From assembly GCA_002172675.1 (NCBI GenBank), contig NETF01000187.1, positions 1-40,490 on the forward strand: a DNA stretch of 40,490 bases, in the 5' to 3' direction. This DNA comes from an unicellular cyanobacterium SU3 (lineage in GTDB: Bacteria; Cyanobacteriota; Cyanobacteriia; Cyanobacteriales; Microcystaceae). The notes beneath the pieces were generated by a model. The model worked only from the letters and a program-made list of their open reading frames with translations, did no database searches and had not been told where the DNA came from. Position 1 is the first letter of the stretch. Each line of letters opens with the position of its first letter. This document shows positions 33,458-40,490 of this stretch, in pieces. The position numbers and the translations under genes were made by a program.

Positions 33458-33655
33458 TTAAATCCCAACCAATTCAGAAGTCTCATTAAAGTCTTTTTCT
33501 TCTAAACACATCTCAATTACTTCTTTAATATTTGCCACAAGTTCATCAAGGGTTTTTCCCTGACTGTAGCAAGATTTTAACTGAGGAATTCCTCCGATAA
33601 ACATACCATCTTCATCTTGTTCTACAATCATATAAAATTCACGTTTACTTGTCAT
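33458..33655 (-). CDS. HicB-like antitoxin
   Basis: The ATG at 33655 gives 65 residues: REFYMIVEQDEDGMFIGGIP, LKSCYSQGKTLDELVANIKE, VIEMCLEEKDF. This is the HicB half-RNase-H fold, where GKTLDEL and the aspartate run are typical. In-frame ATGs at 33691 and 33712 would extend it, the latter into the GGTGGGC palindrome. No HicA is adjacent. The gene leads the operon with DUF433 and DUF5615. Confidence 0.75.
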   Translation of the reverse strand: MTSKREFYMIVEQDEDGMFIGGIPQLKSCYSQGKTLDELVANIKEVIEMCLEEKDFNETSELVGI

Positions 33656-33703
33656 ATTTGCTGTTACGTTTATCCTATCTCTTGCTTTCATATTATATTG
33701 TAG

Positions 33704-33720
33704 GGTGGGCATTGCCCACC
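33704..33720. repeat. GGTGGGC palindrome at the hpnJ 3' end
   Basis: GGTGGGC and GCCCACC flank three bases, the same core as at 14471-14509. It lies 14 bases past the hpnJ stop and just before the HicB gene, so it probably ends the hpnJ transcript. Confidence 0.6.
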
Positions 33721-33734
33721 ATTACACTAATAGT

Positions 33735-35171
33735 TTACGCATTAACTAAACTACGGGTATGACGTTCTTTTAAATAGGCCATAAATTCCCGTCCTTCTCG
33801 TAAACGACGCACTAGCATTTGCGGGTCCACGATCATTTCTTTCACAATAGGAATGATGGTCCGACGACGGAAATAGAAGCGACGATACATCCGTTCAACT
33901 GCGTCTTCAATTTCAGACGCAGAGAGATTAGGATATTGTAAAGTAGACATTTGAATGCCAGAACTTGCCACTAAGTTTCCGTTAGTAAACCAACCGTTTT
34001 CTTGCGCTTGTTGATACAATTCTGTGCCAGGATAAGGAGAGGCAATGGACACTTGAATGGTATGGGGACTCACTTCACAAGCAAAGCGTATCGTATCTTC
34101 AATGGTTTCTTTGCTTTCGTTAGGTAAACCAAGAATAAAAGCCCCGTGTACTTTAATTCCTAGTTTATTACAGTTGTTCATAAACTTACGAGCAACTTCT
34201 AACTTAATGCCTTTTTTAACCCCATCTAAAACCCCTTGATTTCCAGATTCAAAGCCAACTAATAACAAACGTAAGCCGTTATCTCTTAAGGTTTTTAGGG
34301 TGTCATAATCTAGGTTAGCACGAGCATTGCAACTCCAAGTTAAGTTAAGCTTTTTCAGGTGTTCACTGATAGCAATAACCCGTTTTTTATCGATGGTAAA
34401 CGTATCATCATCAAAGAAATATTCTCGGACAGAATTACCCCATATCGACTTAGCTAAAGCCATCTCTTTACCCACCGCTTCGGGGGTTTTAGCTCGGTAT
34501 TGATGACCGCCGATGGTTTGAGGCCACAGACAAAACGTACATTTTGCAGGGCAACCTCTTCCGGTGTACAAAGAGACGTAAGGATGCAGTAAATAACCGA
34601 TAAAATAATTACGGAAATTTAAGTGTTTTTCGTACATGGGAAACACACTCGGCATTGCGTCCCAATCATGAATTAATTCTCGTTCTTCGGTATGCTTAAT
34701 ATTACCGAACTTATCACGATAACTTAATCCTTTAATGTCTTCGTAGGGTTTTCCTTCTGCTAATTCTTTACAAGTGTAATCAAATTCGTTGCGACAAACA
34801 AAATCAATAACGGGGTTTTCTTGTAAAGTTTGGCTAGGTAATACCGCAGCATGGGCCCCTAATAACCCCACTTGTGTGTCAGGGTTTTGGGCTTTAATGG
34901 CTTCAGCACATTTAACATCGTTCGGTAAAGTAGGAGTACTGGTGTACATAATCACCAGTTCGTAGTCTTTAGCAATTTTTAAGACATCTTCAACGGTTTG
35001 ATAATGGGCCGGTGCATCGACTAATTTACTACCGGGGACTAAGGCTGCTGGTTGGGCTAACCAGGTGGGATACCAAAAAGAAGTAATTTCCCGTTTAGCT
35101 TGATATCTTGCCCCTGCGGCCCCATCAAACCCATTAAAGGACGGAGGACTTAAAAATAAGGTTTTCTTCAT
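33735..35171 (-). CDS. hpnJ: Hopanoid biosynthesis radical SAM protein HpnJ
   Basis: The 478-residue protein has an N-terminal B12-binding-like domain (SPPSFNGFDGAAGARYQAKR, then FWYPTWLAQPAALVPGSKLV), the radical SAM cysteines in GRGCPAKCTFCLWPQ, and a TIM-barrel rest (VGFESGNQGVLDGVKKGI, VHGAFILGLPNESKETIEDT). HpnJ is needed to make the cyclitol head of bacteriohopanetetrol cyclitol ether, a membrane hopanoid. The other hopanoid genes (shc, hpnH) are not in the window; a phosphorylase-like gene is 3 kb away. Confidence 0.9.
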   Translation of the reverse strand: MKKTLFLSPPSFNGFDGAAGARYQAKREITSFWYPTWLAQPAALVPGSKLVDAPAHYQTVEDVLKIAKDYELVIMYTSTPTLPNDVKCAEAIKAQNPDTQVGLLGAHAAVLPSQTLQENPVIDFVCRNEFDYTCKELAEGKPYEDIKGLSYRDKFGNIKHTEERELIHDWDAMPSVFPMYEKHLNFRNYFIGYLLHPYVSLYTGRGCPAKCTFCLWPQTIGGHQYRAKTPEAVGKEMALAKSIWGNSVREYFFDDDTFTIDKKRVIAISEHLKKLNLTWSCNARANLDYDTLKTLRDNGLRLLLVGFESGNQGVLDGVKKGIKLEVARKFMNNCNKLGIKVHGAFILGLPNESKETIEDTIRFACEVSPHTIQVSIASPYPGTELYQQAQENGWFTNGNLVASSGIQMSTLQYPNLSASEIEDAVERMYRRFYFRRRTIIPIVKEMIVDPQMLVRRLREGREFMAYLKERHTRSLVNA

Positions 35172-35536
35172 TGTGCTTCCTTTCCGTTCACATTTTACTC
35201 ACATAGATTACTCATCCGTACACTGACCTGATGAGTTAGTTCTTGTAATGCTAACGGATTTTTTCTTAACTCATCAATTTGTTAATGAAAGCGTAATCTA
35301 ACTCCATGATGGCTAACTTTTATATTAATTTTATCTCTTACAGCAGTTGTCATATCAATAGATTAACAATGAAAAAAACAATTCTCCCCACACTTCCCAC
35401 CCATCCCATACTCCCCACACTGAACTTAACTAAAATATCGATACACTCAAATAGGTAAGGCAAGGTAAGCAGTGCATCGGTCTACAGATTAAGGTTAAAA
35501 TGAACAATGGTGATTCCTTATTGTGGATAGATAATA
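35172..35536. other. 365-base divergent spacer between hpnJ and the DUF3352 gene
   Basis: It carries the upstream regions of both genes. Visible are a CCCCACACT-type pyrimidine-rich repeat (about 35388-35420) and a CACTCAAATAGGTAAG string at 35444-35459 related to the motif at 30831. No open frame or strong hairpin is seen. Confidence 0.45.
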
Positions 35537-37222
35537 GTGAAGTTACGTCCTTTTTTTGTCACTCTCATTCTTGGTGTTATTTTTCTTCTCTCCCTCGCAG
35601 CAACCAGTGTCTACTGGATACTAAAACCCAGTCCTTTGCCTCTATTAGCAGGAGGGGTTAATAAAGAACCCATTACAGCCGTTTTTCTCCCAAAACAAGC
35701 GCCGGTTATGGTTTCTCTGTTAACAAACCCCGATCGCTTGGATGGGTTGGGACGCTTTATTGCTTCTCCTGAAAAAAGACGGCGATCGCATCAAGAAATA
35801 CGCACCATTGAAAAAACTTTATTAGCAAAAACAGGACTTGATTATCAATCCCAAATTCAACCCTGGTTAGGGGAAGAAATTACCCTGGCAGTGACTTCTC
35901 TTGACTACGATCATAATCCCAATAATGGCATCAAACCCGGTTATTTATTAGCGGTTTCTACTAAAGATCAACAACTTGCTAATGAGTTCCTCCAAGCGTC
36001 TTATTCCGCGGATGCGATCGCCGGTACGTCTGACTTAGTTTTTGAATCTTATAAAGGGGTTAATTTAATTGCTCAACAAAATCCCAACTTAAAGAAAAAT
36101 ACGCCCCTTTCTGCCACGGCAGTGGTGGGTAATATGGTCTTGTTCGCTAATGATATTCAGGTATTAAAAGAGAGTATTAATAATGTTCAAGTTCCTGATT
36201 TAAACTTAAAAAATGCCGCAGGGTATCAGAAGGCATTGAACACGATTACTGATCCCAGAATTGCCATTGTCTATACTAATTTTCCTGCTTTATCGGCTTG
36301 GTTAGCTAATCTACCAATTCCTGAATTACCTGAGATTAAACAAACCCTAACCATTGCTTTTTCTATCAAAGAAGAGGGATTAGTCGCCCAAACTGCTTTA
36401 CTTGGAGTTTCAGGAGATAATAATCGTTCTCCTATTTTATCAGAACCGGTTGAGGCATTTTCCTATCTTCCAGCTAATACCATTTTAACGGCTACAGGAA
36501 CCAACTTAAATCAATTATGGCAACAAGTAGAGACAGGATTAGATCAAGATAGTCCTCTCCAACAACTCTTAAATCGCTCAATAAGTTACTTAGAAGAACC
36601 TTTAGGAGTCAATTTATCAAAAGATGTTTTTCCTTGGGTTAAAGGGGAATTTAGCTTAGGATTAATGCCTAAAGCAGAAGGGGATGCAGGGGATTGGATT
36701 TTTGTTGCTCAAAAAAGTCCTGATGTAGCGATAGATGAAGTTTTAAAACAGTTTGATCAATGGGCAGAAAATGCTGGTTATACCGTAGGAAGTTTACCCT
36801 TATTAGACAAGACAGTAACGGTGTGGACACAACTAAAAGCAACGGTTAATCCTAATCAGAAAAGTTTAGCGAGTTTAGAAGCCGAAGTAAACGGTGTTTA
36901 TGCAAATCTTGACGATTATCTTATCTTAGCTACGTCAATAGAAGCCATTTCTGAAGCTATTTCCACCGATTTTCCTAAGTTAATTGAAACTGAACAATTT
37001 CAGCATATTATTGAAGGATTATCCCCCGATAATGACGGTTATTTCTATATTAATTGGCAAAAAAGTGAACCCATTTTAACCCAAAAATTACCCATTGCAA
37101 GAGTCGTAGAATTTGGGGTTAAACCCTTATTAAGAAATCTTCGGTCTTTAACTTTAAGTAGTCAAGGGAGTCAAGATAATATTCGTCATGCTACCATTTT
37201 CTTTAATGTTGGTGTTGAGTAA
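35537..37222 (+). CDS. DUF3352 protein
   Basis: The 561-residue protein (GTG start) has one N-terminal membrane anchor (FFVTLILGVIFLLSLAATSV) and a large exported body that matches the cyanobacterial DUF3352 family: AVFLPKQAPVMVSLLTNPDR, QIQPWLGEEITLAVTSLDYD, VVGNMVLFANDIQVLKESIN, FPWVKGEFSLGLMP. The function is unknown. It is probably anchored in a membrane with the domain on the periplasmic or lumen side. It is followed after 21 bases by the methyltransferase-like gene on the same strand. Confidence 0.87.
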   Translation: MKLRPFFVTLILGVIFLLSLAATSVYWILKPSPLPLLAGGVNKEPITAVFLPKQAPVMVSLLTNPDRLDGLGRFIASPEKRRRSHQEIRTIEKTLLAKTGLDYQSQIQPWLGEEITLAVTSLDYDHNPNNGIKPGYLLAVSTKDQQLANEFLQASYSADAIAGTSDLVFESYKGVNLIAQQNPNLKKNTPLSATAVVGNMVLFANDIQVLKESINNVQVPDLNLKNAAGYQKALNTITDPRIAIVYTNFPALSAWLANLPIPELPEIKQTLTIAFSIKEEGLVAQTALLGVSGDNNRSPILSEPVEAFSYLPANTILTATGTNLNQLWQQVETGLDQDSPLQQLLNRSISYLEEPLGVNLSKDVFPWVKGEFSLGLMPKAEGDAGDWIFVAQKSPDVAIDEVLKQFDQWAENAGYTVGSLPLLDKTVTVWTQLKATVNPNQKSLASLEAEVNGVYANLDDYLILATSIEAISEAISTDFPKLIETEQFQHIIEGLSPDNDGYFYINWQKSEPILTQKLPIARVVEFGVKPLLRNLRSLTLSSQGSQDNIRHATIFFNVGVE

Positions 37223-37243
37223 ACTTTATCAATATACAAAACT

Positions 37244-37897
37244 ATGAAAATCAAACATCCCATTAATTTATCGAAAGGACTCACTTCGTTTTTTATTTTA
37301 GGTTTAATGAGTGTATATCAAAACTTTAGTATTACCGCTTGGGTTTATTTGGCACTACACGGAACTTATGGTATTCTTTGGTTATTAAAAGATAAAATTT
37401 ATCCAGACAAAAGTTGGGAAGAAGAAATTTCTATTCCTATGGGAATTGCTAGCTTTTTTGTCGTTTCCCTTTATTGGGTTGCTCCTTTTATTTTAATTAG
37501 TCAAAACATAGAAGCATCTCCTCCATTAATTTCTTTTGTTATTGCTATGAATATCTTGGGGGTTTTTCTACACTACAGTAGCGATGCTCAAAAATATTAC
37601 ACTCTTAAATATCATTCAGGATTAATTACAGAAGGATTTTTTGCCCGTTGTCGTAACACTAATTATTTAGGGGAAATTTTAATTTATGGTAGTTTTGCTT
37701 TATTAACTCAACATTGGCTACCTTTTCTTATTTTAGGACTGTTTATTAGTCTTCTTTTTGTTCCTAATATGCTCAAAAAAGATAAGTCTCTTTCCCGTTA
37801 TCCTGAATTTGAAGCTTATCAACAAGTGTCTGGTTTAATCGTCCCTAAATTGTTTGTGAATCAATCTGACAAAAATATTATTTCTCAAGAAAACTAA
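37244..37897 (+). CDS. Isoprenylcysteine-methyltransferase/DUF1295-like membrane protein
   Basis: The 217-residue protein has about five hydrophobic segments. Its C-terminal cytoplasmic motif block, HSGLITEGFFARCRNTNYLG and then EILIYGSFALL, is typical of the ICMT/DUF1295/steroid-reductase-like methyltransferase fold, where GxF...RNxNYxGE binds SAM or NADPH. The end PEFEAYQQVSGLIVP also fits. The substrate is unknown. It probably forms a unit with the DUF3352 gene upstream. Confidence 0.8.
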   Translation: MKIKHPINLSKGLTSFFILGLMSVYQNFSITAWVYLALHGTYGILWLLKDKIYPDKSWEEEISIPMGIASFFVVSLYWVAPFILISQNIEASPPLISFVIAMNILGVFLHYSSDAQKYYTLKYHSGLITEGFFARCRNTNYLGEILIYGSFALLTQHWLPFLILGLFISLLFVPNMLKKDKSLSRYPEFEAYQQVSGLIVPKLFVNQSDKNIISQEN

Positions 37898-37912
37898 CTT
37901 GATTCACCGTAG

Positions 37913-37970
37913 GGTGGGCAAATTTGAAACTAATTCTAAACTATTCAAACATCCAAAATAATTGCCCACC
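37913..37970. repeat. GGTGGGCAA ... TTGCCCACC element between convergent genes
   Basis: GGTGGGCAA (37913-37921) faces TTGCCCACC (37962-37970) across 40 AT-rich bases. The ends match the cores at 14471 and 33704. The element begins 16 bases after the methyltransferase-like stop and ends eight bases before the stop codon of the truncated hydrolase, so it marks where that gene was cut. Confidence 0.6.
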
Positions 37971-37977
37971 TGATTAG

Positions 37978-38178
37978 TCATTCTAAACTGTGGTCAATAA
38001 CTACTGTCTGATTACCTAAACCTTTTGTGTAATAATGAACCTTGTAACCTCCTAAATCGATCAATTTTCCAGGAGGCAGTTGTTGCTTATTTTCCCAATA
38101 CGTTATTAACCCATGATAGGTAGTTGTTAAAGATAAAATTATCAGTTTATAATGCTCAAATATAAAGGTGTTATTCAT
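37978..38178 (-). pseudogene. N-terminal fragment of an alpha/beta hydrolase
   Basis: The 66-residue frame from the ATG at 38178 matches the start of a hydrolase family: LPPGKLIDLGGYKVHYYTKG and then NQTVVIDHSLE, where the family continues with GG and the nucleophile region. The stop follows immediately, beside the GGTGGGCAA element, so the catalytic residues are all missing. It overlaps the end of the phosphorylase-like gene by eight bases, so it was probably its operon partner. Confidence 0.7.
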
Positions 38179-38908
38179 CTTGAGTGATCTTATAAGCAAC
38201 TTCTTTTAAGACTTGTAAGCTTTTTAAAGAACTCTGAATTAAATGTATTGAATTTGACGGTTTTTTTAACATTTGACGGGCTAACATGAAAGGTTGTAAG
38301 CTGCCATCTTCTCTAAAAGCCTTTGTTAAATTGGGTAAATCTTGCTCACAATTATCACTAATTACCCGAATCATAGCCACAGGCATACCTAATTTCTGAC
38401 TCCAATTCAAGAGTGCATAACCTTCCATATCGACGACATCAGCTTGATATTTTTTCCCTAATAAAAGCTTTTCTTGAGCAGAACAAATAACGCGATCGCT
38501 TGTTATCCCTTTCCCTATAAATGTGCTATTTCCTAACTGCTGAAATAGCCTCTTTGTCAAAAATTGGTTACACTGACCCTTATTTTCCTGACTATCATCC
38601 ATTAAACCACACTTTTTGTACAAAATCACATCCCCCACAGAATACTTTTTAGACAAACTTCCCCCTAACCCCATCAGGATCAATCCTTTGGGTACTTTAT
38701 TAAGAAAATCTGGACGTTGCTGCCATTGTTCCAAGAAGTTAGTTAAGGGATTAATGCCTACAGGAATGGCGATAATTTGAAATTTTGCTTGGTTTTTACC
38801 CATTCCTTGACGAACTGTTTTATATTCCATCCCTTTAGGTGCTAAAACAGTATCAAAACCAGGGTTTTGAGCGTTAGGGTTATAATGGGAGTGTGATCTA
38901 GATAACAT
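38171..38908 (-). CDS. Nucleoside phosphorylase-like protein (MTA/SAH nucleosidase or hopanoid-associated type)
   Basis: The 245-residue protein has FDTVLAPKGMEYKTVRQGM, IIAIPVGINPLTNFLEQWQQ, GLILMGLGGSLSKKYSVGDV and a late VVDMEGYALLNWSQKLGMP. The DMEGYA block is the substrate glutamate region of the PNP/Mtn superfamily. The superfamily includes HpnG, which removes adenine from adenosylhopane; proximity to hpnJ makes that possible but unproven. The ATG at 38908 is chosen; a TTG at 38923 with a closer AGGA is an alternative. Confidence 0.78.
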   Translation of the reverse strand: MLSRSHSHYNPNAQNPGFDTVLAPKGMEYKTVRQGMGKNQAKFQIIAIPVGINPLTNFLEQWQQRPDFLNKVPKGLILMGLGGSLSKKYSVGDVILYKKCGLMDDSQENKGQCNQFLTKRLFQQLGNSTFIGKGITSDRVICSAQEKLLLGKKYQADVVDMEGYALLNWSQKLGMPVAMIRVISDNCEQDLPNLTKAFREDGSLQPFMLARQMLKKPSNSIHLIQSSLKSLQVLKEVAYKITQDE

Positions 38909-39138
38909 TGATAATTCTTGCAAATCTTTCCTATTTGAAAAATCGAAAAAATGGTATATAAAAGTAAAGGTACTTATTGAAAATAAATGCTAATTGAGCA
39001 GTTTATCAAAGATAGCTCAAGCATAACTTAAAGACAAAGGTAGTTGTTAATTAAATCTTGCAGTAATTATCTTTAACAATTGTAATCAATTATTTTTAGT
39101 TTAATTCGCCCTAATTTATTGTTCACTTTTTTCTTGCT

Positions 39139-40206
39139 ATGGAAAACTCTACTATTCTCCAGGTTAATCAACTTATTAAACAATTTGCTAATCATCAGAT
39201 TCCGGCAGTCGATGACGTTAGCTTTCAATTAACCCAAGGAGATATTTTAGGGTTATTGGGACCTTCTGGTTGTGGTAAAACAACCCTATTACGCATGGTT
39301 GCAGGGTTTGAACAACCTTCCCAAGGAACCATAGAACTCGGAGGTGACGTGGTTGCTAGTTCTTCTCAGTTACTTCCCCCGGAACAACGCAATACAGGGA
39401 TGGTCTTTCAAGATTATGCTTTATTTCCCCATTTAAACATCGCTGATAATATTGCTTTCGGCTTAAATCAGAAAAAATTTAGTAAAAAAGATATAAAACC
39501 CCGTATTTCTGAAGTATTAGCCTTAGTGGGACTAGAAGGCTTAGAAAAACGCTATCCTCATCAACTCTCAGGAGGACAACAGCAACGGGTAGCCTTAGCT
39601 AGAGCATTAGCCCCTCAACCCGCTATCATTTTACTCGATGAACCCCTCAGTAACCTCGATGTACAGGTGCGTATCAGACTGCGCCATGAGATTCGTCATA
39701 TTCTCAAAGCCACAGGGATAACAGCCATTTTTGTCACCCATGACCAAGAGGAAGCTCTGGCCATTTGCGATAAAATTGGGGTCATGTCCAAAGGAAAAAT
39801 TGAACAACTGGGAACCCCCGAAACTATCTATACTCGTCCTGCGTCTCGGTTTGTAGCTGAATTTGTCACCCAGGCGAACTTTATCCCTGCTAAACGACAA
39901 GGGAAGCTCTGGACTACGGAAATAGGACAATGGGAACTCCATTCCCCTCCCGAAACCGTCCCCGAAGGAGACTTGATGGTGAGACAAGAAGATATTATGT
40001 TAAAACCCGATGATACGGCAAAGGTGGTGATCAGTGATCGCCAATTTTTAGGGAGAGAATACCGCTACTGTTTACGAACTCCTTCTGGTGGTCAAATTCA
40101 TGCAAGAACAACATTACAAACCCAGTTACCCATTGGTACAAAAGTTAAACTTGCGATCGCTTCTCAGTCGGCTCAAGTGTTCCCAGTTGTTTCGTCTAGG
40201 GGTTAA
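39139..40206 (+). CDS. futC: ABC transporter ATPase, iron(III) FutC/FbpC type
   Basis: The 355-residue ATPase has Walker A GPSGCGKTT, the Q-loop in GMVFQDYALFPHL, the signature LSGGQQQR, Walker B ILLDEPLSNLD and the switch histidine in FVTHDQEEA. A C-terminal TOBE-like domain (about 240-355) matches the FbpC/FutC and CysA/MalK class. FutC drives ferric iron uptake with FutA binding proteins and the FutB permease in cyanobacteria. Those partners are not in the window, so futC is a best guess and other ion-type members are possible. Confidence 0.8.
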   Translation: MENSTILQVNQLIKQFANHQIPAVDDVSFQLTQGDILGLLGPSGCGKTTLLRMVAGFEQPSQGTIELGGDVVASSSQLLPPEQRNTGMVFQDYALFPHLNIADNIAFGLNQKKFSKKDIKPRISEVLALVGLEGLEKRYPHQLSGGQQQRVALARALAPQPAIILLDEPLSNLDVQVRIRLRHEIRHILKATGITAIFVTHDQEEALAICDKIGVMSKGKIEQLGTPETIYTRPASRFVAEFVTQANFIPAKRQGKLWTTEIGQWELHSPPETVPEGDLMVRQEDIMLKPDDTAKVVISDRQFLGREYRYCLRTPSGGQIHARTTLQTQLPIGTKVKLAIASQSAQVFPVVSSRG

Positions 40207-40210
40207 AAAA

Positions 40211-40363
40211 TCATTCCTCTTCTATTTCTATCGTCCCTACGATTGTTTGGCCTTTCATCGCTCTTCGATAGATTGTGTTGATAGAAACACCCTTACAACC
40301 TGCATTGAGACATTCTAACCCTTTTATTCCGTGACGAGTGGGTTGGTTTCCCCGTCTAGAGAC
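40211..40363 (-). pseudogene. C-terminal fragment of an unidentified gene ending at the contig-end repeat
   Basis: The 50-codon frame (RRGNQPTRHGIKGLECLNAG, then CKGVSINTIYRRAMKGQTI and VGTIEIEEE) has a natural stop at 40211. Its frame is closed by a TGA at the very edge of the terminal repeat (40364-40366). It has no ATG before the last third. It looks like the end of a coding sequence that the repeat interrupts. I do not recognise the family; SINTIYRRA is reminiscent of a helix-turn-helix. Confidence 0.45.
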
Positions 40364-40490
40364 TCAGTAGATCACAAACTCAGTTTCAGAGAGGCGAAAC
40401 GTTAATCTGCGATCGCCAATTTACGTTGAAACAGCCCAAAAAACCTCCTTAAACATAAGTTTGTTTTATATAATAGAAGATTGGACTTAA
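40364..40490. repeat. 127-bp terminal inverted repeat, right copy
   Basis: This is the exact reverse complement of 1-127; identity ends at 40364. See the left copy. Inner flanks differ on the two sides (AACTGGG after the left copy, GTCTCTAG after the right copy read outward in), so two separate genomic copies are involved. Confidence 0.9.

Noticed and set aside
1-40490. A 40 kb transposon or CAST-like element bounded by 127-bp terminal inverted repeats.
   Set aside because: The interior is ordinary chromosome (petN, proS, ilvB, aroE, tyrA, sdhB), there is no transposase, and the exact 127-base length points to assembly overlap.
1-40490. tRNA, rRNA, CRISPR arrays or a replication origin.
   Set aside because: I saw no tRNA T-arm pattern with a foldable cloverleaf, no regularly spaced direct repeats and no DnaA-box cluster. 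A tRNAscan or CRISPR finder run would be decisive.

Overview
The window looks like a cyanobacterial chromosome segment, probably from a unicellular Crocosphaera/Cyanothece-type organism. The evidence is the low GC content, frequent HIP1 octamers (GCGATCGC), a complete petN, a CyAbrB regulator, a FutC-like iron transporter ATPase, cyanobacterial-type tyrA, comFB and DUF3352 genes, and the hopanoid gene hpnJ. Genus is an inference from gene content, not from a search. The two ends carry the same 127 bp in inverted orientation. Because 127 is a common maximum k-mer in short-read assembly, I read these as assembly-graph ends inside a dispersed repeat, not as the ends of a 40 kb element.

Layout. 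1-5.1 kb: a TPR/DUF481 outer-membrane protein, a ProA paralogue that has lost its catalytic cysteine together with a zinc-motif membrane protein, a rearrangement scar holding a deleted hsdM and a cut antitoxin, and sdhB. 5.1-10.6 kb: a CyAbrB regulator behind a structured leader, a CPBP protease, a GxxExxY gene boxed between inverted repeats, a GntR regulator, and ilvB with a C-terminal zinc ribbon. 10.6-12.8 kb: a decaying stretch with a hairpin-rich element, a Gp157-like gene, a frameshifted small membrane gene, and a gene broken by a 91 bp MITE with a TA target duplication. 12.8-18.2 kb: DUF2358, an ArsA-family ATPase, Uma2, aroE, an orphan DNA methyltransferase, an orphan DUF433 gene and a VapBC pair. 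18.2-24.5 kb: HerA-like ATPase, tyrA, comFB with a candidate attenuator, proS. 24.5-30.7 kb: two PEP-CTERM exported proteins (Spondin_N, CHRD), an HDAC-family deacetylase, thioredoxin, membrane proteins, an alpha/beta hydrolase, petN and a 47-residue membrane protein. 30.7-33.7 kb: mostly non-coding and accessory DNA with MITE-like copies, a 47-residue membrane gene, gene relics, a second VapBC pair and a HicB/DUF433/DUF5615 operon. 33.7-40.2 kb: hpnJ, a DUF3352 protein, an isoprenylcysteine-methyltransferase-like membrane protein, a truncated hydrolase, a nucleoside-phosphorylase-like gene and futC.

Housekeeping genes for aromatic amino acids (aroE, tyrA), branched-chain amino acids (ilvB), respiration and photosynthetic electron transport (sdhB, petN) and translation (proS) are spread among toxin-antitoxin remnants, orphan defence genes and small palindromic repeats. 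No clearly new multi-gene system stands out. The best leads are the GxxExxY cassette between inverted repeats, the structured 10.6 kb element, the comFB and abrB leaders, the small membrane gene near a recurring CACCCA-type motif, and the three-gene HicB/DUF433/DUF5615 operon.
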